From assembly GCF_001704115.1 (NCBI RefSeq), contig NZ_CP016895.1, forward strand, positions 744,001 to 808,000: 64,000 nt of DNA, written 5' to 3'. Position 1 is the stretch's first letter. Every line of letters starts with the position of its first letter. The DNA is from Acinetobacter larvae. GTDB lineage: Bacteria; Pseudomonadota; Gammaproteobacteria; Pseudomonadales; Moraxellaceae. This document shows, one piece after another, positions 17,157 through 26,588 of this stretch. Below the pieces are notes generated by a model, which ran no database searches, was not told where the DNA came from, and saw only the letters and a program-made list of their open reading frames with translations. The position numbers and the translations under genes are program-made.

Positions 17157-17320
17157 GCTTCAGGTGCTTGATCAAAAAAGTGAAACTGGGAAGTTAGTCT
17201 GTCTGAGTATTTATAGGATTTATCGTGTAAATCTTATGCAAAAGCTAACACTGCCCCCGCAACGGTGAATAGTTATTTTAGCGATAACTTAAGTCCGGAG
17301 ACCGGCCTGTTGTAGTCCTA
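17157..17320 (+). promoter_or_regulatory. Cobalamin riboswitch upstream of btuB
   Basis: The conserved blocks occur in order: TCAGGTGC (17160-17167) with GGGAAG (17188-17193), the ACTGCCCCCGCAACGGTGAA core (17250-17269), and the B12 box AAGTCCGGAGACCGGCCTG (17291-17309). The first block is shorter than in E. coli btuB, and no P6-like insert is visible, as in compact cobalamin riboswitches. Downstream, a GC hairpin (CGCAC/GTGCG, 17445-17459) sits just before the btuB ribosome-binding site, which suggests control of translation rather than termination. Confidence 0.9.
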
Positions 17321-17346
17321 TAACCTGATCTCTATGACCTTATTTT

Positions 17347-17375
17347 TATCGTTATAGCATTTCTATCGTTATAGC
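17347..17375 (+). repeat. Direct repeat in the riboswitch expression platform
   Basis: TATCGTTATAGC occurs at 17347-17358 and 17364-17375, a spacing of 17 bases. It may be part of the riboswitch's alternative folding or only a small tandem duplication. Confidence 0.5.
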
Positions 17376-17472
17376 GAAAAAATTGTTATTCAGGGCTGAG
17401 CCAAATGCGCGACAGTTTTTAAGAACGCGTTACTCAGCGATCAACGCACGGGTGGTGCGATAGAGGAATTTC

Positions 17473-19305
17473 ATGTCTTATAAATCCAATACGTTATATC
17501 AAGCACTACTATTATTGACACCATTTTCGGCAGCGTGGGCCGTAGAGCAATTACCCACCATTCATATGACCGCAAATAATATGACCGCAAACCGTACAGT
17601 ACTGAATGATCAAAACACCATGGCAGGGCTGACGGTGATTGATCGTGAGCAGATTGAACGACAGCAATTTCAAACGCTAGAGGAGTTGCTCAAGACTGTA
17701 CCGAGTTTGTCATTTCGAAATAGTGGCGGGATGGGGAAAACCACGGGAATTTCTTTGCGTGGCACCAGCTCACAAAGTGTTTTGGTGTTGGTTGACGGAC
17801 AAAAAATTGCTTCTGCGACCACGGGCACAGTGGCATTTGAGCATTTACCGATAGACCAAATTGAACGGGTTGAAATTATACGTGGTCCGCGGTCAAGTCT
17901 TTATGGGGCTGAAGCAATTGCTGGGGTGATTCAGATTTTTACCCGTCAAGCTGGTCATGCTGATGGTATGAAGCCTTATGCCTCAGTAAGCTATGGCTCA
18001 CATGAAAGCTATAAAGGTAATATCGGTGTCAATCTGCGCCAAGGTGCAAGTTGGGCAAATTTAAATGCCACAGCTATAAAAACCCAAGGTATCAATGCCA
18101 CACGGCCAACGGCATGGGGGCATGATCCAGATCGTGATGGTTATGAGAGCAGTGCTTTCGCCCTAAAAGCGGGGCACCAGTTTAGTGATCAATTTGAGAT
18201 CAGCAGCAATCTTCTCAGCGTCGACGCGAAGAATGAATATGATAATGGTCCAGATGCACATGGCAATATTAAACAAAATGTTTATGGTCTTGCTGCCAAA
18301 TATAAACCCGTGGATCGTTGGCAGAGCGAACTGAAAGTTGGGCGTACTGAGGATAAACTTGAAAGTGTTGAATATGGTACGAAATCCAAAATCGATACCT
18401 TGCGCGATAATATCTCATGGCTGAACAGCTTGACCTTACAACCCAATCAGTTGCTGATGCTTGGTATTGATTATCAACATGATAAAGTCAATAGCAGCAC
18501 AAACTATACCCAGAATAAACGCGATAATACCGGCTACTTTGTACAGTATCTCGCGGGTTTTGGCGCAGTGAATGTGCAGGCAGCGTTTCGTTTTGATGAT
18601 AATCAACAGTATGGGCAGCATAGCACTGGAAATGCCACGCTTGGTTATCATTTAAATGATCATTATCATGCTTATGCTACTTGGGGCAAAGCCTTTAGAA
18701 TGCCGACCTTTAATGAGCTATATTGGCCAGCCGATCCTGTTTTTGGCGGTGGGGGTAATCCAGATTTAAAACCAGAGCAAGCGGAAAACCTTGAAATCGG
18801 TTTGAAAGGCAGTCAGTATTTGGATTGGCAGTTAAATGCTTTTATGAACAATATCGACCATATGATTGTCGGTTGGCCAGCACAAAACGTCGATAAAGCT
18901 CGGGTAAAAGGGATAGAGCTGGTATTGGGACAAAATTTGCATCAGTGGGTTTGGAATCTCAACTATACTTATCAAGACCCTAAAAATCGTAGTGGAGCAT
19001 ATAAAAACAAGCAGGTCGTCTATACCGCTAAACAATTATTAAATTTCTCTGCCGATTATAAAATAGATAAATGGCTGATCGGTGGTGCAGTACATTATGA
19101 AGACAAACGTTTTGTCAATGCTGCCAATACCCAGCAATTAAGTGATTTCACCACGGCAGATGTTCGTGTGACCTATCAGCTGACACCGACCATGAGTGTG
19201 CAAGCCAAGTTGGCCAATATGTTTGATAAGACCTATCAAAGCACCGCCGATTATAATCAAGATGGGCGTACGGCTTGGCTAACATTGCGCTATGCCATGC
19301 AATAA
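17473..19305 (+). CDS. btuB: TonB-dependent cobalamin receptor BtuB
   Basis: A 610-aa outer-membrane receptor for vitamin B12. It has a signal peptide (cut after AWA, residue 23), a TonB-box-like segment (LPTIHM), and a plug domain (about 45-150) with LEELLKTVPSLSF, SLRGTSSQSVLVLVDGQK and VEIIRGPRSSLYGAEAIAGVIQIF. The rest is the 22-strand barrel, ending in the aromatic LRYAMQ. GAGGAA before the ATG is a good ribosome-binding site, masked in part by the hairpin just upstream. The riboswitch in front represses it when cobalamin is plentiful. It is followed by the 15-bp tandem array and trpF, which is not functionally linked. Confidence 0.93.
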   Translation: MSYKSNTLYQALLLLTPFSAAWAVEQLPTIHMTANNMTANRTVLNDQNTMAGLTVIDREQIERQQFQTLEELLKTVPSLSFRNSGGMGKTTGISLRGTSSQSVLVLVDGQKIASATTGTVAFEHLPIDQIERVEIIRGPRSSLYGAEAIAGVIQIFTRQAGHADGMKPYASVSYGSHESYKGNIGVNLRQGASWANLNATAIKTQGINATRPTAWGHDPDRDGYESSAFALKAGHQFSDQFEISSNLLSVDAKNEYDNGPDAHGNIKQNVYGLAAKYKPVDRWQSELKVGRTEDKLESVEYGTKSKIDTLRDNISWLNSLTLQPNQLLMLGIDYQHDKVNSSTNYTQNKRDNTGYFVQYLAGFGAVNVQAAFRFDDNQQYGQHSTGNATLGYHLNDHYHAYATWGKAFRMPTFNELYWPADPVFGGGGNPDLKPEQAENLEIGLKGSQYLDWQLNAFMNNIDHMIVGWPAQNVDKARVKGIELVLGQNLHQWVWNLNYTYQDPKNRSGAYKNKQVVYTAKQLLNFSADYKIDKWLIGGAVHYEDKRFVNAANTQQLSDFTTADVRVTYQLTPTMSVQAKLANMFDKTYQSTADYNQDGRTAWLTLRYAMQ

Positions 19306-19334
19306 TAGCGTTAGACAGAACGACTTTTGGGGTT

Positions 19335-19394
19335 GAGTCTTAGAAGACCTAGTTTTAGTAGAGCGAGTTTTAGCAGAGCGAGTTATAGAAGGCT
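19335..19394 (+). repeat. Four tandem 15-bp repeats after btuB
   Basis: Units at 19335-19349, 19350-19364, 19365-19379 and 19380-19394, consensus GAGTTTTAGAAGAGC. Copies 2 and 3 differ at only two positions. It starts 29 bases beyond the btuB stop. Confidence 0.85.
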
Positions 19395-19478
19395 GATTTT
19401 CATCTGCTATGGAAATCGACCTAGGTCATATAATATGATTCTTTCCGTTACTCTATTTTAGATTGAGCATCCAAGATC

Positions 19479-20120
19479 ATGCGTACCCGAGTCAAAATTT
19501 GCGGTATTACCCGTGTGCAAGACATTCAAGCTGCTGTTGCTGCTGGTGTGGATGCCATTGGTTTGGTGTTTTATCCACCCAGCCCACGCCATGTGACGCT
19601 TGAACAAGCGCAACAATTGCTACAGCATATTCCTGCCTATGTCTCTGTGGTTGGATTATTTGTCAATGCGACTGCGGCAGAGATTAGCACGGTGTTAAAA
19701 AGCGTGGCATTGGATGTGCTACAGTTGCACGGTGATGAAAGCCCAGCACATTGTCAGGCAATTGCCCAAGCGACAGGGCGCCGTTGGTATAAAGCATTAC
19801 AAGTGCAAGCTGATACCGATGTGTTAGCCGAAGTACAGGCTTATCAGGCTGTGGGTGCCAGTGCGGTACTGCTCGATGCATGGCATCCCGAGTTAAAAGG
19901 CGGCACAGGTCTACAATTTGACTGGAGCCAATTCCCCAAGCTCGATAGCGCATTGATTTTGGCGGGTGGGTTGCAACCAGAAAACATTCAACAGGCCATC
20001 GCCATAACTCAGCCTTATGCAGTCGACGTCAGTGGTGGGGTTGAGGCAGCAAAGGGCATTAAAGACCCATTACGTATCCAACAATTCATGCAAGGAGTCC
20101 AACGTGGATCAGCAAAATAA
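19479..20120 (+). CDS. trpF: Phosphoribosylanthranilate isomerase
   Basis: A 213-aa (beta/alpha)8 enzyme that isomerises phosphoribosylanthranilate in tryptophan synthesis. Visible motifs are KICGITR (catalytic Cys at residue 8), [25 protein letters not shown] (catalytic Asp near 127) and phosphate-binding ILAGGL and VDVSGGVE. The start is the ATG at 19479, and length fits the family. It overlaps trpB by 17 bases, so the pair is coupled. A fork in the operon is notable: trpA does not follow trpB here. Confidence 0.95.
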   Translation: MRTRVKICGITRVQDIQAAVAAGVDAIGLVFYPPSPRHVTLEQAQQLLQHIPAYVSVVGLFVNATAAEISTVLKSVALDVLQLHGDESPAHCQAIAQATGRRWYKALQVQADTDVLAEVQAYQAVGASAVLLDAWHPELKGGTGLQFDWSQFPKLDSALILAGGLQPENIQQAIAITQPYAVDVSGGVEAAKGIKDPLRIQQFMQGVQRGSAK

Positions 20121-21333
20121 AGTGATTGACTATAGCCAATTTCCAGATGCACAAGGGCATTTCGGTATTCATGGTGGGCGTTTTGTTTCTGAAACCCTCA
20201 TGGCAGCATTGGATGATCTAGAAAAACTTTATAACCGCATGAAAACGGATGAACAGTTTCTGGCCGCCTTTGATCATGATCTGGCGCATTATGTAGGGCG
20301 CCCGAGCCCACTATATTTTGCTGAACGTTGGTCAGAGGCTTTAGGTGGTGCGCAAATTTACTTAAAACGTGAAGACCTCAACCACACTGGAGCACACAAG
20401 GTCAATAACACCATTGGTCAGGCTTTATTGGCCAAGCTTTCGGGTAAAAAACGGATTATTGCAGAAACCGGTGCAGGACAACATGGTGTGGCAACCGCTA
20501 CGATTGCTGCGCGTTTAGGAATGGAATGTGTGGTTTATATGGGCGCTGATGATGTCAAGCGTCAAGCCATGAACGTCTATCGTATGCGCCTATTAGGAGC
20601 AACGGTTGTGCCCGTGACCAGTGGCTCACGCACCTTAAAAGACGCACTGAATGAAGCAATGCGTGATTGGGTTTCCAATGTTGATGATACCTATTATGTG
20701 ATTGGCACCGTAGCTGGACCACATCCTTATCCATTGTTAGTCCGTGATTTTCAGTCGATTATTGGTCGTGAGGCACGTCGGCAGATCCTAGAGCAAGCAG
20801 GGCGATTACCCGATGCATTGGTTGCCTGTGTTGGCGGTGGATCAAATGCCATCGGTTTGTTTTATCCTTTCCTCAATGATGCAGATGTTAAAATTTATGG
20901 CGTAGAGGCAGCCGGTTTGGGGATTCATACAGGCAAGCATTCTGCGCCTTTAACGGCTGGACATGTTGGGGTATTACACGGTAATCGCACTTATTTAATG
21001 TCAGATCAGCAAGGTCAAATCATTGAGACACATAGCGTGTCGGCAGGTTTAGATTATCCTGGTGTAGGTCCCGAACATAGCTTCTTAAAAGACATGCACC
21101 GGGTAGCGTATGTGCCGATTACCGATGCAGAAGCGTTGCAAGGTTTCCGTGATTTAACCCGTATTGAAGGGATTATTCCTGCCTTAGAAAGTTCGCATGC
21201 CATGGCTTATGTCAGCAAGTTGGCACCTACCATGTCTAAAGATCAAATCATTATTGCCAATGTGTCTGGTCGCGGTGATAAAGATCTGATGACCATGGCA
21301 CGTATTGATGGGGTAGAGATGATTGATATGTAG
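20104..21333 (+). CDS. trpB: Tryptophan synthase beta subunit
   Basis: A 409-aa PLP enzyme that condenses indole and serine. The start is GTG at 20104, preceded by AAGGAG six bases upstream; the frame stays open to 20017 but lacks a site. The PLP-lysine is K99 in [11 protein letters not shown], the phosphate loop is [10 protein letters not shown] (about 235), and GRGDKDL ends the fold. It starts within the last codons of trpF. No trpA follows; instead a DUF1543 gene lies 200 bp away, so the alpha subunit must be elsewhere in the genome. Confidence 0.95.
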   Translation: MDQQNKVIDYSQFPDAQGHFGIHGGRFVSETLMAALDDLEKLYNRMKTDEQFLAAFDHDLAHYVGRPSPLYFAERWSEALGGAQIYLKREDLNHTGAHKVNNTIGQALLAKLSGKKRIIAETGAGQHGVATATIAARLGMECVVYMGADDVKRQAMNVYRMRLLGATVVPVTSGSRTLKDALNEAMRDWVSNVDDTYYVIGTVAGPHPYPLLVRDFQSIIGREARRQILEQAGRLPDALVACVGGGSNAIGLFYPFLNDADVKIYGVEAAGLGIHTGKHSAPLTAGHVGVLHGNRTYLMSDQQGQIIETHSVSAGLDYPGVGPEHSFLKDMHRVAYVPITDAEALQGFRDLTRIEGIIPALESSHAMAYVSKLAPTMSKDQIIIANVSGRGDKDLMTMARIDGVEMIDM

Positions 21334-21432
21334 GCGCTAGAGCTTACATGTTTTTATTTTTTCAGCGCTATGTTTCGGTCTAATACAGTTTTGCTGGAGC
21401 ATACGACTTTGCCTGATTGCCTTGCCTTAGTG

Positions 21433-21474
21433 GTTGGGCGAAAGTGGCTTGGAGAAAGTAGTTGGGCGAAACAA
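21433..21474 (+). repeat. Three tandem 14-bp repeats between trpB and the DUF1543 gene
   Basis: Units GTTGGGCGAAAGTG (21433-21446), GCTTGGAGAAAGTA (21447-21460) and GTTGGGCGAAACAA (21461-21474). Outer copies match at 11 of 14 bases or more. Confidence 0.8.
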
Positions 21475-21533
21475 AAGCCGAGCTAAGCCTAAGTAGAATG
21501 ATCTATGCAAAGCGAGAGGAGCTGGGTAAAGCC

Positions 21534-22043
21534 ATGCCGAGTTTATTTATTGTGATGTTAGGCGGGCGACATGCGCGCGCCAATATCGAAGTTCATGATG
21601 TGGTCTTTGCTGTAGGCGATGATTTACCCAGCACCTATTCACAACTCAAAAATGCTTGGTTTGGTGAGCCACAAGGTCTACACATCGATGCATGGATTCA
21701 ATGTGATGGCTTGGATTTCGAGGGGAAAAGTTATCAAATACAGTTCTCTCATGCTGCGCCCGCAGAGCAGCAGCAGAAACTTTATCTCATCAATTTAGGC
21801 GGCTATGATCCACGGGAGTTTGGTGAGTTACATCGCTATGTGCTGGTGATTGCCAGCAATCCTGTAGCTGCCAAAGCCAAAGGCAAGGCTTATTTTGCGA
21901 CACATTGGCAGAAACAACATACCGATCGCGTGCTGGAGGTAGATGATTGCTTGGCAATAGACTTAGTCGGCGGGCATTTTGTGCATCTGCAACCCGGTGA
22001 GTTTAGTCCACAACGTTGGGAAAATAGCTATATCACGCTATAG
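21534..22043 (+). CDS. DUF1543 domain protein
   Basis: A 169-aa protein with the DUF1543 pattern: opening SLFIVMLGGRHARANIEVHD, a central GLHIDAWIQCDG and KLYLINLGGYDP, and in the second half a repeat-like motif VGGHFVHLQPG. The internal resemblance between LINLGGYDPREFGE and the N-terminal LGGRHARANIE suggests two related halves. The start is the ATG at 21534, since family members begin with LFxVMLGG; in-frame ATG at 21498 and TTG at 21462 are alternatives. The function is unknown. It lies between trpB and cysI without shared operon signals. Confidence 0.75.
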   Translation: MPSLFIVMLGGRHARANIEVHDVVFAVGDDLPSTYSQLKNAWFGEPQGLHIDAWIQCDGLDFEGKSYQIQFSHAAPAEQQQKLYLINLGGYDPREFGELHRYVLVIASNPVAAKAKGKAYFATHWQKQHTDRVLEVDDCLAIDLVGGHFVHLQPGEFSPQRWENSYITL

Positions 22044-22380
22044 ATAAAGATTACGCTGTAGATAGTTGTAGATAACTGTAGATAAAGTATGCAGCGATCG
22101 CTGTGTGTATCTTTAAATCACTATTTTTATGCAGCGTAGAGAGGAGCTGTACGCGGCGAGAATGAGCATGGAGCTGAGATATAGAAAAATATGATATGTA
22201 TTTGAAAATAAAGTAAAACTAAAGCTTAATCATTGAATTTATTGGTAATAGGGCAGTTATTTATAGCTTTTAGCTGCCTTATCAATAAAACCATTATTAA
22301 ATATGTAAAAAATACATTTTGTTGATAGATCAATAGTGGTTATGCTGTCAGCCTTTGCATTATATTACTAGCTGCACGCC
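22044..22380. other. 337-bp spacer upstream of cysI, with a 10-bp tandem array and hairpin
   Basis: Three 10-bp units at 22057-22066, 22067-22076 and 22077-22086 share TGTAGATA. Further on, GGGCAG and CTGCC around 22253-22278 can form a hairpin in the cysI leader. CysB-type control is expected for the family but I cannot point to an operator. No coding region. Confidence 0.5.
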
Positions 22381-24024
22381 ATGTATTTATATACTGATTT
22401 TGATCAGCAGATGATCGATGAACGGGTTGCTCAATTTCGCGACCAAACACAACGCTATTTAGCGGGGAAACTCAGTGAAGATGAGTATCGTCCATTACGC
22501 TTACAAAATGGTTTGTATGTACAACGCTATGCGCCGATGTTGCGTATCGCAGTGCCTTATGGACTGATGCATGCTAGACAGTTGCGTAAAATTGCTGAAT
22601 TAGCTCAGCAATATGACCGTGGTTATGCGCATGTCTCTACACGTCAAAATATCCAATTTAACTGGCCAGCATTGGAAGATGTACCAGAAATGTTGGCGCA
22701 GTTGGCCACAGTACAAATGCATGCCATTCAAACCTCTGGTAACTGTATTCGTAATACGACGACAGACCAATATGCGGGTGTGGTGGCCGGAGAAGTTGCC
22801 GATCCACGTCCTACTTGTGAGTTAATTCGTCAGTGGAGTACCTTTCACCCAGAGTTTGCTTTCTTACCGCGTAAATTTAAAATTGCTGTTTCGGCTTTAG
22901 CTGAAGTCGATCGTGCAGCGGTATCTTTTCATGATATCGGTGTTTATATCGTTCGCAATGACGCTGGTGAAATGGGGTATCGTATCAAAGTGGGTGGCGG
23001 TTTAGGGCGTACCCCAATTATTGGTTCGATCATCCGTGAATGGTTACCGCGAGAAGACCTGATTGCTTATTTAGAAGCGGTATTGCGCGTTTATAATTTA
23101 CATGGTCGCCGTGACAACAAGTACAAAGCACGTATTAAGATTTTAGTCAAAGCTTTGACGCCCGCCGTGTTTGCAGAGAAAGTAGAAGCTGAATTTTTAC
23201 ATACGCAAAAAACACTGCAAATTGCACCAGAAATCTTAGCAAAAATGGATGCTGAGTTTTCGCCATTTCCCTATCAAGATTTAGCTGATCAAGACTTTAG
23301 TGAGCTATTTGCACAATATCCGAAGTTTAAACACTGGTTTAACATCAATACCCATGCGCATAAAGTTGCAGGTTATCGCATTGTGACCATTTCTTTGAAA
23401 CGTGCTGGTATCGCGCCTGGTGATATGAGTACTGAAGAAATGAATCTCATTGCAGATTTGGCTGATCAGTATACTTTTGGTGAGCTCCGTACCACGCATG
23501 AACAAAATATTGCTTTGGTTGACGTACCACAAAAAGACTTATTTGCTGTGTGGCAAATTCTGGACCAACATAACTTGGCGCGAGCGCATATTGGTTTCTT
23601 GACAGATATTATTTGCTGCCCAGGTGGTGATTTCTGTTCATTGGCCAATGCTAAATCGATACCCATTTCAGAAGCAATTAGCCGCCGTTTTGAAGACCTC
23701 GATACCATTTATAATTTGGGGCATCTAGATCTCAATATCTCGGGGTGTATGAATGCTTGTGGTCATCACCATGTGGGAAATATTGGTATTTTAGGCGTCG
23801 ATAAAAAGGGTGCCGAATTCTATCAAATCACTTTGGGCGGCAATGCCGACCATGATGCGTCATTAGGTGATATTCTTGGACCTTCTTTTGCAGCAGATGC
23901 AGTGCCTGATATTATCGATGAGATTTTAAATACTTATTTAGATCTGCGTGAAGAGGGTGAGGAGTTTATCGACACTTATCGTCGTGTTGGTATTAAACCG
24001 TTTAAGGAGCGTGCATATGCTTAA
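22381..24024 (+). CDS. cysI: Sulfite reductase hemoprotein (CysI/NirA family)
   Basis: A 547-aa siroheme and [4Fe-4S] enzyme that reduces sulfite to sulfide in sulfur assimilation. Cluster cysteines lie in CCPGGDFCSLANAKS and SGCMNACGHHHVG (about 415-465). Earlier are the ferrodoxin-like halves with STRQNIQFNW (about 86) and CIRNTTTD (siroheme-contact, about 122). No flavodoxin part is present, so electrons come from a separate donor. The start MYLYTDFDQ has no clear Shine-Dalgarno. The stop overlaps the DUF934 gene by 8 bases, marking a two-gene unit as in many Acinetobacter. Nitrite as substrate is an alternative. Confidence 0.9.
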   Translation: MYLYTDFDQQMIDERVAQFRDQTQRYLAGKLSEDEYRPLRLQNGLYVQRYAPMLRIAVPYGLMHARQLRKIAELAQQYDRGYAHVSTRQNIQFNWPALEDVPEMLAQLATVQMHAIQTSGNCIRNTTTDQYAGVVAGEVADPRPTCELIRQWSTFHPEFAFLPRKFKIAVSALAEVDRAAVSFHDIGVYIVRNDAGEMGYRIKVGGGLGRTPIIGSIIREWLPREDLIAYLEAVLRVYNLHGRRDNKYKARIKILVKALTPAVFAEKVEAEFLHTQKTLQIAPEILAKMDAEFSPFPYQDLADQDFSELFAQYPKFKHWFNINTHAHKVAGYRIVTISLKRAGIAPGDMSTEEMNLIADLADQYTFGELRTTHEQNIALVDVPQKDLFAVWQILDQHNLARAHIGFLTDIICCPGGDFCSLANAKSIPISEAISRRFEDLDTIYNLGHLDLNISGCMNACGHHHVGNIGILGVDKKGAEFYQITLGGNADHDASLGDILGPSFAADAVPDIIDEILNTYLDLREEGEEFIDTYRRVGIKPFKERAYA

Positions 24025-24502
24025 TTTAGATTTAGCGGTACTCGGCAAAGATGGCTCAATCTCAGCAAATAGTTATCAGTTGATTGCAGAAGATGGGCAG
24101 CTACCTGCTGGGGATGTATTGCTTAGCACAGCTCAGCTCGATTTACTGCCAAGCATAGCGACTAAAAAAGCTTTATTGATTACCGTAGAAGATTCACCTG
24201 AAGTCAATCATTTCCCTTTGGCTGAATTAGATTGTATTTTTATTGAATTTGCTGGTTTTAATGATGGTCGTGGTTATTCTTTTGCCGCACTATTACGTCG
24301 TCAGGGCTTTCAGGGAGAGTTGCGCGCAGTCGGGGATATTTTTAAAGATGTCTTGAACTATTTAAAACGTTCTGGCTTCGATAGCTTTGTGATTAAAGAA
24401 GGCAAAGATGTCGCAGAAGAGGCGGCTGGGTTGAATGACTTTAGCCAAGCTTATCAAGCCTCAACTGCCATTGCACAAGCCAACTATCAGACGGGCGCTT
24501 AA
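24017..24502 (+). CDS. DUF934 protein, sulfite-reductase associated
   Basis: A 161-aa protein typical of the DUF934 family, almost always found next to cysI. Key segments are FAGFNDGRGYSFAALLRR near the middle and GELRAVGDIFKDVLNYLKR after it. The start at 24017 has AAGGAGC seven bases upstream, inside the last codons of cysI. No catalytic motif is established; a helper role for sulfite reduction is inferred from constant proximity. A strong terminator shared with the convergent thiolase follows. Confidence 0.88.
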   Translation: MLNLDLAVLGKDGSISANSYQLIAEDGQLPAGDVLLSTAQLDLLPSIATKKALLITVEDSPEVNHFPLAELDCIFIEFAGFNDGRGYSFAALLRRQGFQGELRAVGDIFKDVLNYLKRSGFDSFVIKEGKDVAEEAAGLNDFSQAYQASTAIAQANYQTGA

Positions 24503-24517
24503 AAGTTTGATTACCAT

Positions 24518-24553
24518 AAAAAATCCCCGCCAATTCACTGACGGGGATTTTTT
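24518..24553. terminator. Bidirectional terminator between cysI-DUF934 and the thiolase
   Basis: AAAAAATCCCCG (24518-24529) pairs perfectly with CGGGGATTTTTT (24542-24553). Both orientations end in T-runs, serving the convergent units. Confidence 0.92.
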
Positions 24554-24571
24554 ATTCATGCTGATAACGAA

Positions 24572-25747
24572 TTATAGCAATTCGATGGCAACTGCAGTTG
24601 CTTCACCACCACCGATACATAGGGTTGCAATGCCTTTTTGACCGCCAATGCGTTTTAAGGCGTGGATCAAGGTTAAGATAATCCGTGAACCAGTTGATCC
24701 TACAGGATGTCCAAGTGCACATGCGCCACCATGAATATTGACTTTGGCTGGGTCTAATTTGAAATCGTCAATTGGGCACATGGTCACCATGGCAAAGGCT
24801 TCATTAATTTCCCATAGATCAACATCTTGTGCATTCCAGCCGGTTTGTTTTAAAACCTTTTCAATCGCACCCACTGGAGCAATGGTAAATTCTGATGGAT
24901 GTTGTGAATTAGAAGCATAAGCCACGATTTTGGCTAAGGGTTGTAGACCTTTTTCTGCTGCATAGTGTTCTGATGTGAGCAACAGCGCAGATGCACCATC
25001 TGAAATGGAGCTGGCATTGGCAGCGGTAATGGTACCGTCTTTGGCAAAGGCAGGTTTTAGTTGTGGAATTTTTTCAATATTTGCTTTAAAGGGTTGCTCA
25101 TCCTGATCAACCACCACATCGCCTTTACGCGTGCTGATCGTGACAGGAATGATCTCATCTTTGAAATAACCTTCACGTATCGCTGTTTGAGCACGTTCAA
25201 GTGAGCGAATTGCAAAGTTATCCATTTGTTCGCGGCTATATTCACGGCTATTGGCCATGTCTTGGGCAAAAGATCCCATTAAACGCCCTGTTTCTGCATC
25301 TTCTAAACCATCTAGAAACATATGATCTTTCACTTCACCATGTCCCATACGGTATCCACCACGTGCCTTAGGCAGTAGGTAAGGGGCATTGCTCATGGAT
25401 TCCATGCCACCAGCAACCACGACCTCGGCTGAGCCAGCTTTGATCATATCGCTGGCTTGCATGACCGCTTTCATCCCTGAACCACACAATTTGTTAATGG
25501 TTACAGCGCCTGTCTGATCTGGAAGCCCAGCAAGACGCATTGCTTGGCGGGCGGGTCCTTGTTTTAAACCTGCGGGAAGAACACAACCCATAATCACTTC
25601 TTGTACATCTGTAGGCTGTAGTCCAGCACGCTGTACCGCAGCTTGAATAACGGCTGCACCCAGTTGTGGGGCAGTCGCGGCGGATAAACTTCCCTGAAAC
25701 CCGCCCATCGCAGTACGTGCACCATTTACAATCACAATGCCAGTCAT
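24572..25747 (-). CDS. Acetyl-CoA C-acyltransferase (thiolase)
   Basis: A 391-aa thiolase, catalysing acetoacetyl-CoA formation or cleavage. The acylated cysteine is in NKLCGSGMKAV (near 88), HNxx-type NEAFA (about 315), GGACALGHPVGSTG with the active-site His, and the final catalytic Cys in ATLCIGGGEA. Length is typical of biosynthetic/degradative AtoB-PhaA thiolases. It stands alone, converging with cysI-DUF934, without adjacent reductase or polymerase genes, so PHA synthesis is not indicated. A role in fatty-acid degradation or ketone-body metabolism is inferred. Confidence 0.92.
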   Translation of the reverse strand: MTGIVIVNGARTAMGGFQGSLSAATAPQLGAAVIQAAVQRAGLQPTDVQEVIMGCVLPAGLKQGPARQAMRLAGLPDQTGAVTINKLCGSGMKAVMQASDMIKAGSAEVVVAGGMESMSNAPYLLPKARGGYRMGHGEVKDHMFLDGLEDAETGRLMGSFAQDMANSREYSREQMDNFAIRSLERAQTAIREGYFKDEIIPVTISTRKGDVVVDQDEQPFKANIEKIPQLKPAFAKDGTITAANASSISDGASALLLTSEHYAAEKGLQPLAKIVAYASNSQHPSEFTIAPVGAIEKVLKQTGWNAQDVDLWEINEAFAMVTMCPIDDFKLDPAKVNIHGGACALGHPVGSTGSRIILTLIHALKRIGGQKGIATLCIGGGEATAVAIELL

Positions 25748-26024
25748 TGTTATATTCTCCGGTTTTATAAGATGATAAAGCTAAATTTAGCGACAATATG
25801 GACTAAAATTTTGTTCAACTTATGCAGTATATGCAAAATATTCTGAGAAAAAAGCCTAATCGTTGTTTAGATTTAAACGCAGCAGTAACGCTTCAATCTT
25901 GCATTTAATATAGATCAGCACTTGCGAACAGGCTTTATTGCGGTCTGATACGTGTGATGAGCGGCATGATGAGATGGGGGCTGTCCAAGTAAGAGAATTT
26001 CAAGGCTGACGAGCACTGTTGGGC

Positions 26025-26588
26025 TTAAGACGATGAGCAGTTTGGTCTAAGAATAGGTCTTTGATGTCCCATTGCACTCAGGATGAGATCATGACTTAAA
26101 CTGTTATATTGGCTATTACAGTAGCGAAAACGTCCCATTGAACCACGGGGTAAGGCATTATCTCCTTGAAATACGATGCTATTGATGTGGCTGGCATTAC
26201 CGAGCCATTGTAGTGAACCGTGCCGGAGTTGTTGTTTGTTGTGTTGTAAAATAGGTTCATCTGTATCGCGTTGTTGGTTGTGGTTATAGTCTACAAAAAG
26301 CAAAAGTCCATTGTGCCATGCTTGAGCTTGGCAGTTCTGTAGGTCGGTAGAAGCACAGAGTACAATATTTTGCTGACGACTCAAGGCTTCGAGTTTTGCC
26401 AGTTGCAATAGCTTAGAGAGTGTTTGTTGAACTTGATCGGATTCTCGTCGTTGTAGTTGGTAAGATACGCTAGGTACCGCAATACTTGCGATGATGACCA
26501 AGAGGGTGATGCTCAGTAACACTTCTAATAATGTTAAACCTTGATCTGGATAATGTTTTGATGAGGGGGATGTGGCGGGCATATCCAT
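26025..26588 (-). CDS. Type IV/II pseudopilin, GspH/FimT-FimU type
   Basis: A 187-aa minor pilin with a prepilin N-terminus: a 16-residue basic leader ends at DQG|LTLLEVLLSITLL, with cleavage after Gly17 and the conserved glutamate at +5 of the mature protein. The hydrophobic helix 18-40 is followed by a globular part with one Cys pair (CASTDLQNC near 103-112) and a second pair toward the C-terminus (FRYCNSQYN and RPNCSS). This pattern fits FimT/FimU or GspH, minor pilins that prime pilus assembly and, for FimT, can bind DNA. It is alone; no other pilin genes are present. Confidence 0.85.
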   Translation of the reverse strand: MDMPATSPSSKHYPDQGLTLLEVLLSITLLVIIASIAVPSVSYQLQRRESDQVQQTLSKLLQLAKLEALSRQQNIVLCASTDLQNCQAQAWHNGLLLFVDYNHNQQRDTDEPILQHNKQQLRHGSLQWLGNASHINSIVFQGDNALPRGSMGRFRYCNSQYNSLSHDLILSAMGHQRPILRPNCSSS

